From NCBI GenBank assembly GCA_043778315.1, contig JAYWGJ010000260.1:1-5682 (forward strand): a stretch of DNA of 5,682 nucleotides. Reading direction: 5' to 3'. The translations under genes and the position numbers were made by a program. This DNA comes from JBEEMU01 sp043778315 (lineage in GTDB: Bacteria; Bacteroidota; Bacteroidia; Chitinophagales; Saprospiraceae). Under the pieces are notes generated by a model. That model did not search any database. It had not been told where the DNA came from and saw nothing but the letters and a program-made list of their open reading frames with translations. This document shows, in pieces, positions 5,655-5,682 of the stretch (position 1 is its first letter; each line of letters opens with the position of its first letter).

Positions 5655-5682
5655 TTAAAGGGTTTTTAGATGAAAAACAGCA

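Overview
The window looks like ordinary chromosomal DNA from a member of the Bacteroidota. The evidence is a clear GldE homologue (a gliding-motility-associated CorC-type membrane protein typical of this phylum), A/T-rich translation starts without Shine-Dalgarno sequences, a lipoprotein signal ending in FSAC, and two good matches to the TAnnTTTG -7 promoter element of the phylum placed about 30 nt before genes. I cannot name a genus.

Left part (1-1947): a partial gene for an SH3-domain lipoprotein runs leftwards out of the window from 758. Diverging from it across a 193-nt A/T-rich spacer is tsaD, the catalytic subunit of the tRNA threonylcarbamoyladenosine (t6A) transferase. Its best start is a TTG at 952.

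Middle part (1948-3519): a short A/T-rich reading frame (1996-2253) resembles only the first third of a family of unknown function and is probably a 3'-truncated remnant. A perfect 11-bp hairpin separates it from the convergent yaaA gene (2424-3191, minus), a peroxide-stress protein that limits free iron. The 328-nt gap upstream of yaaA has no convincing protein gene. It holds a candidate yaaA promoter, a 17-bp hairpin, a diverged direct repeat and a cluster of nested inverted repeats just after cysQ.

Right part (3520-5654): gldE and cysQ lie on the minus strand and overlap by one base (TAATG), so they form a translationally coupled pair. GldE is a membrane protein with a CBS pair; CysQ dephosphorylates 3'-phosphoadenosine 5'-phosphate.

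The conserved genes are housekeeping or stress functions (tRNA modification, iron/peroxide control, PAP recycling, envelope) and do not form one pathway. I found no mobile element, CRISPR array, rRNA or tRNA gene, and no new multi-gene system. The least explained stretches are the truncated gene with its 3' flank (1996-2423) and the yaaA-cysQ spacer (3192-3519).
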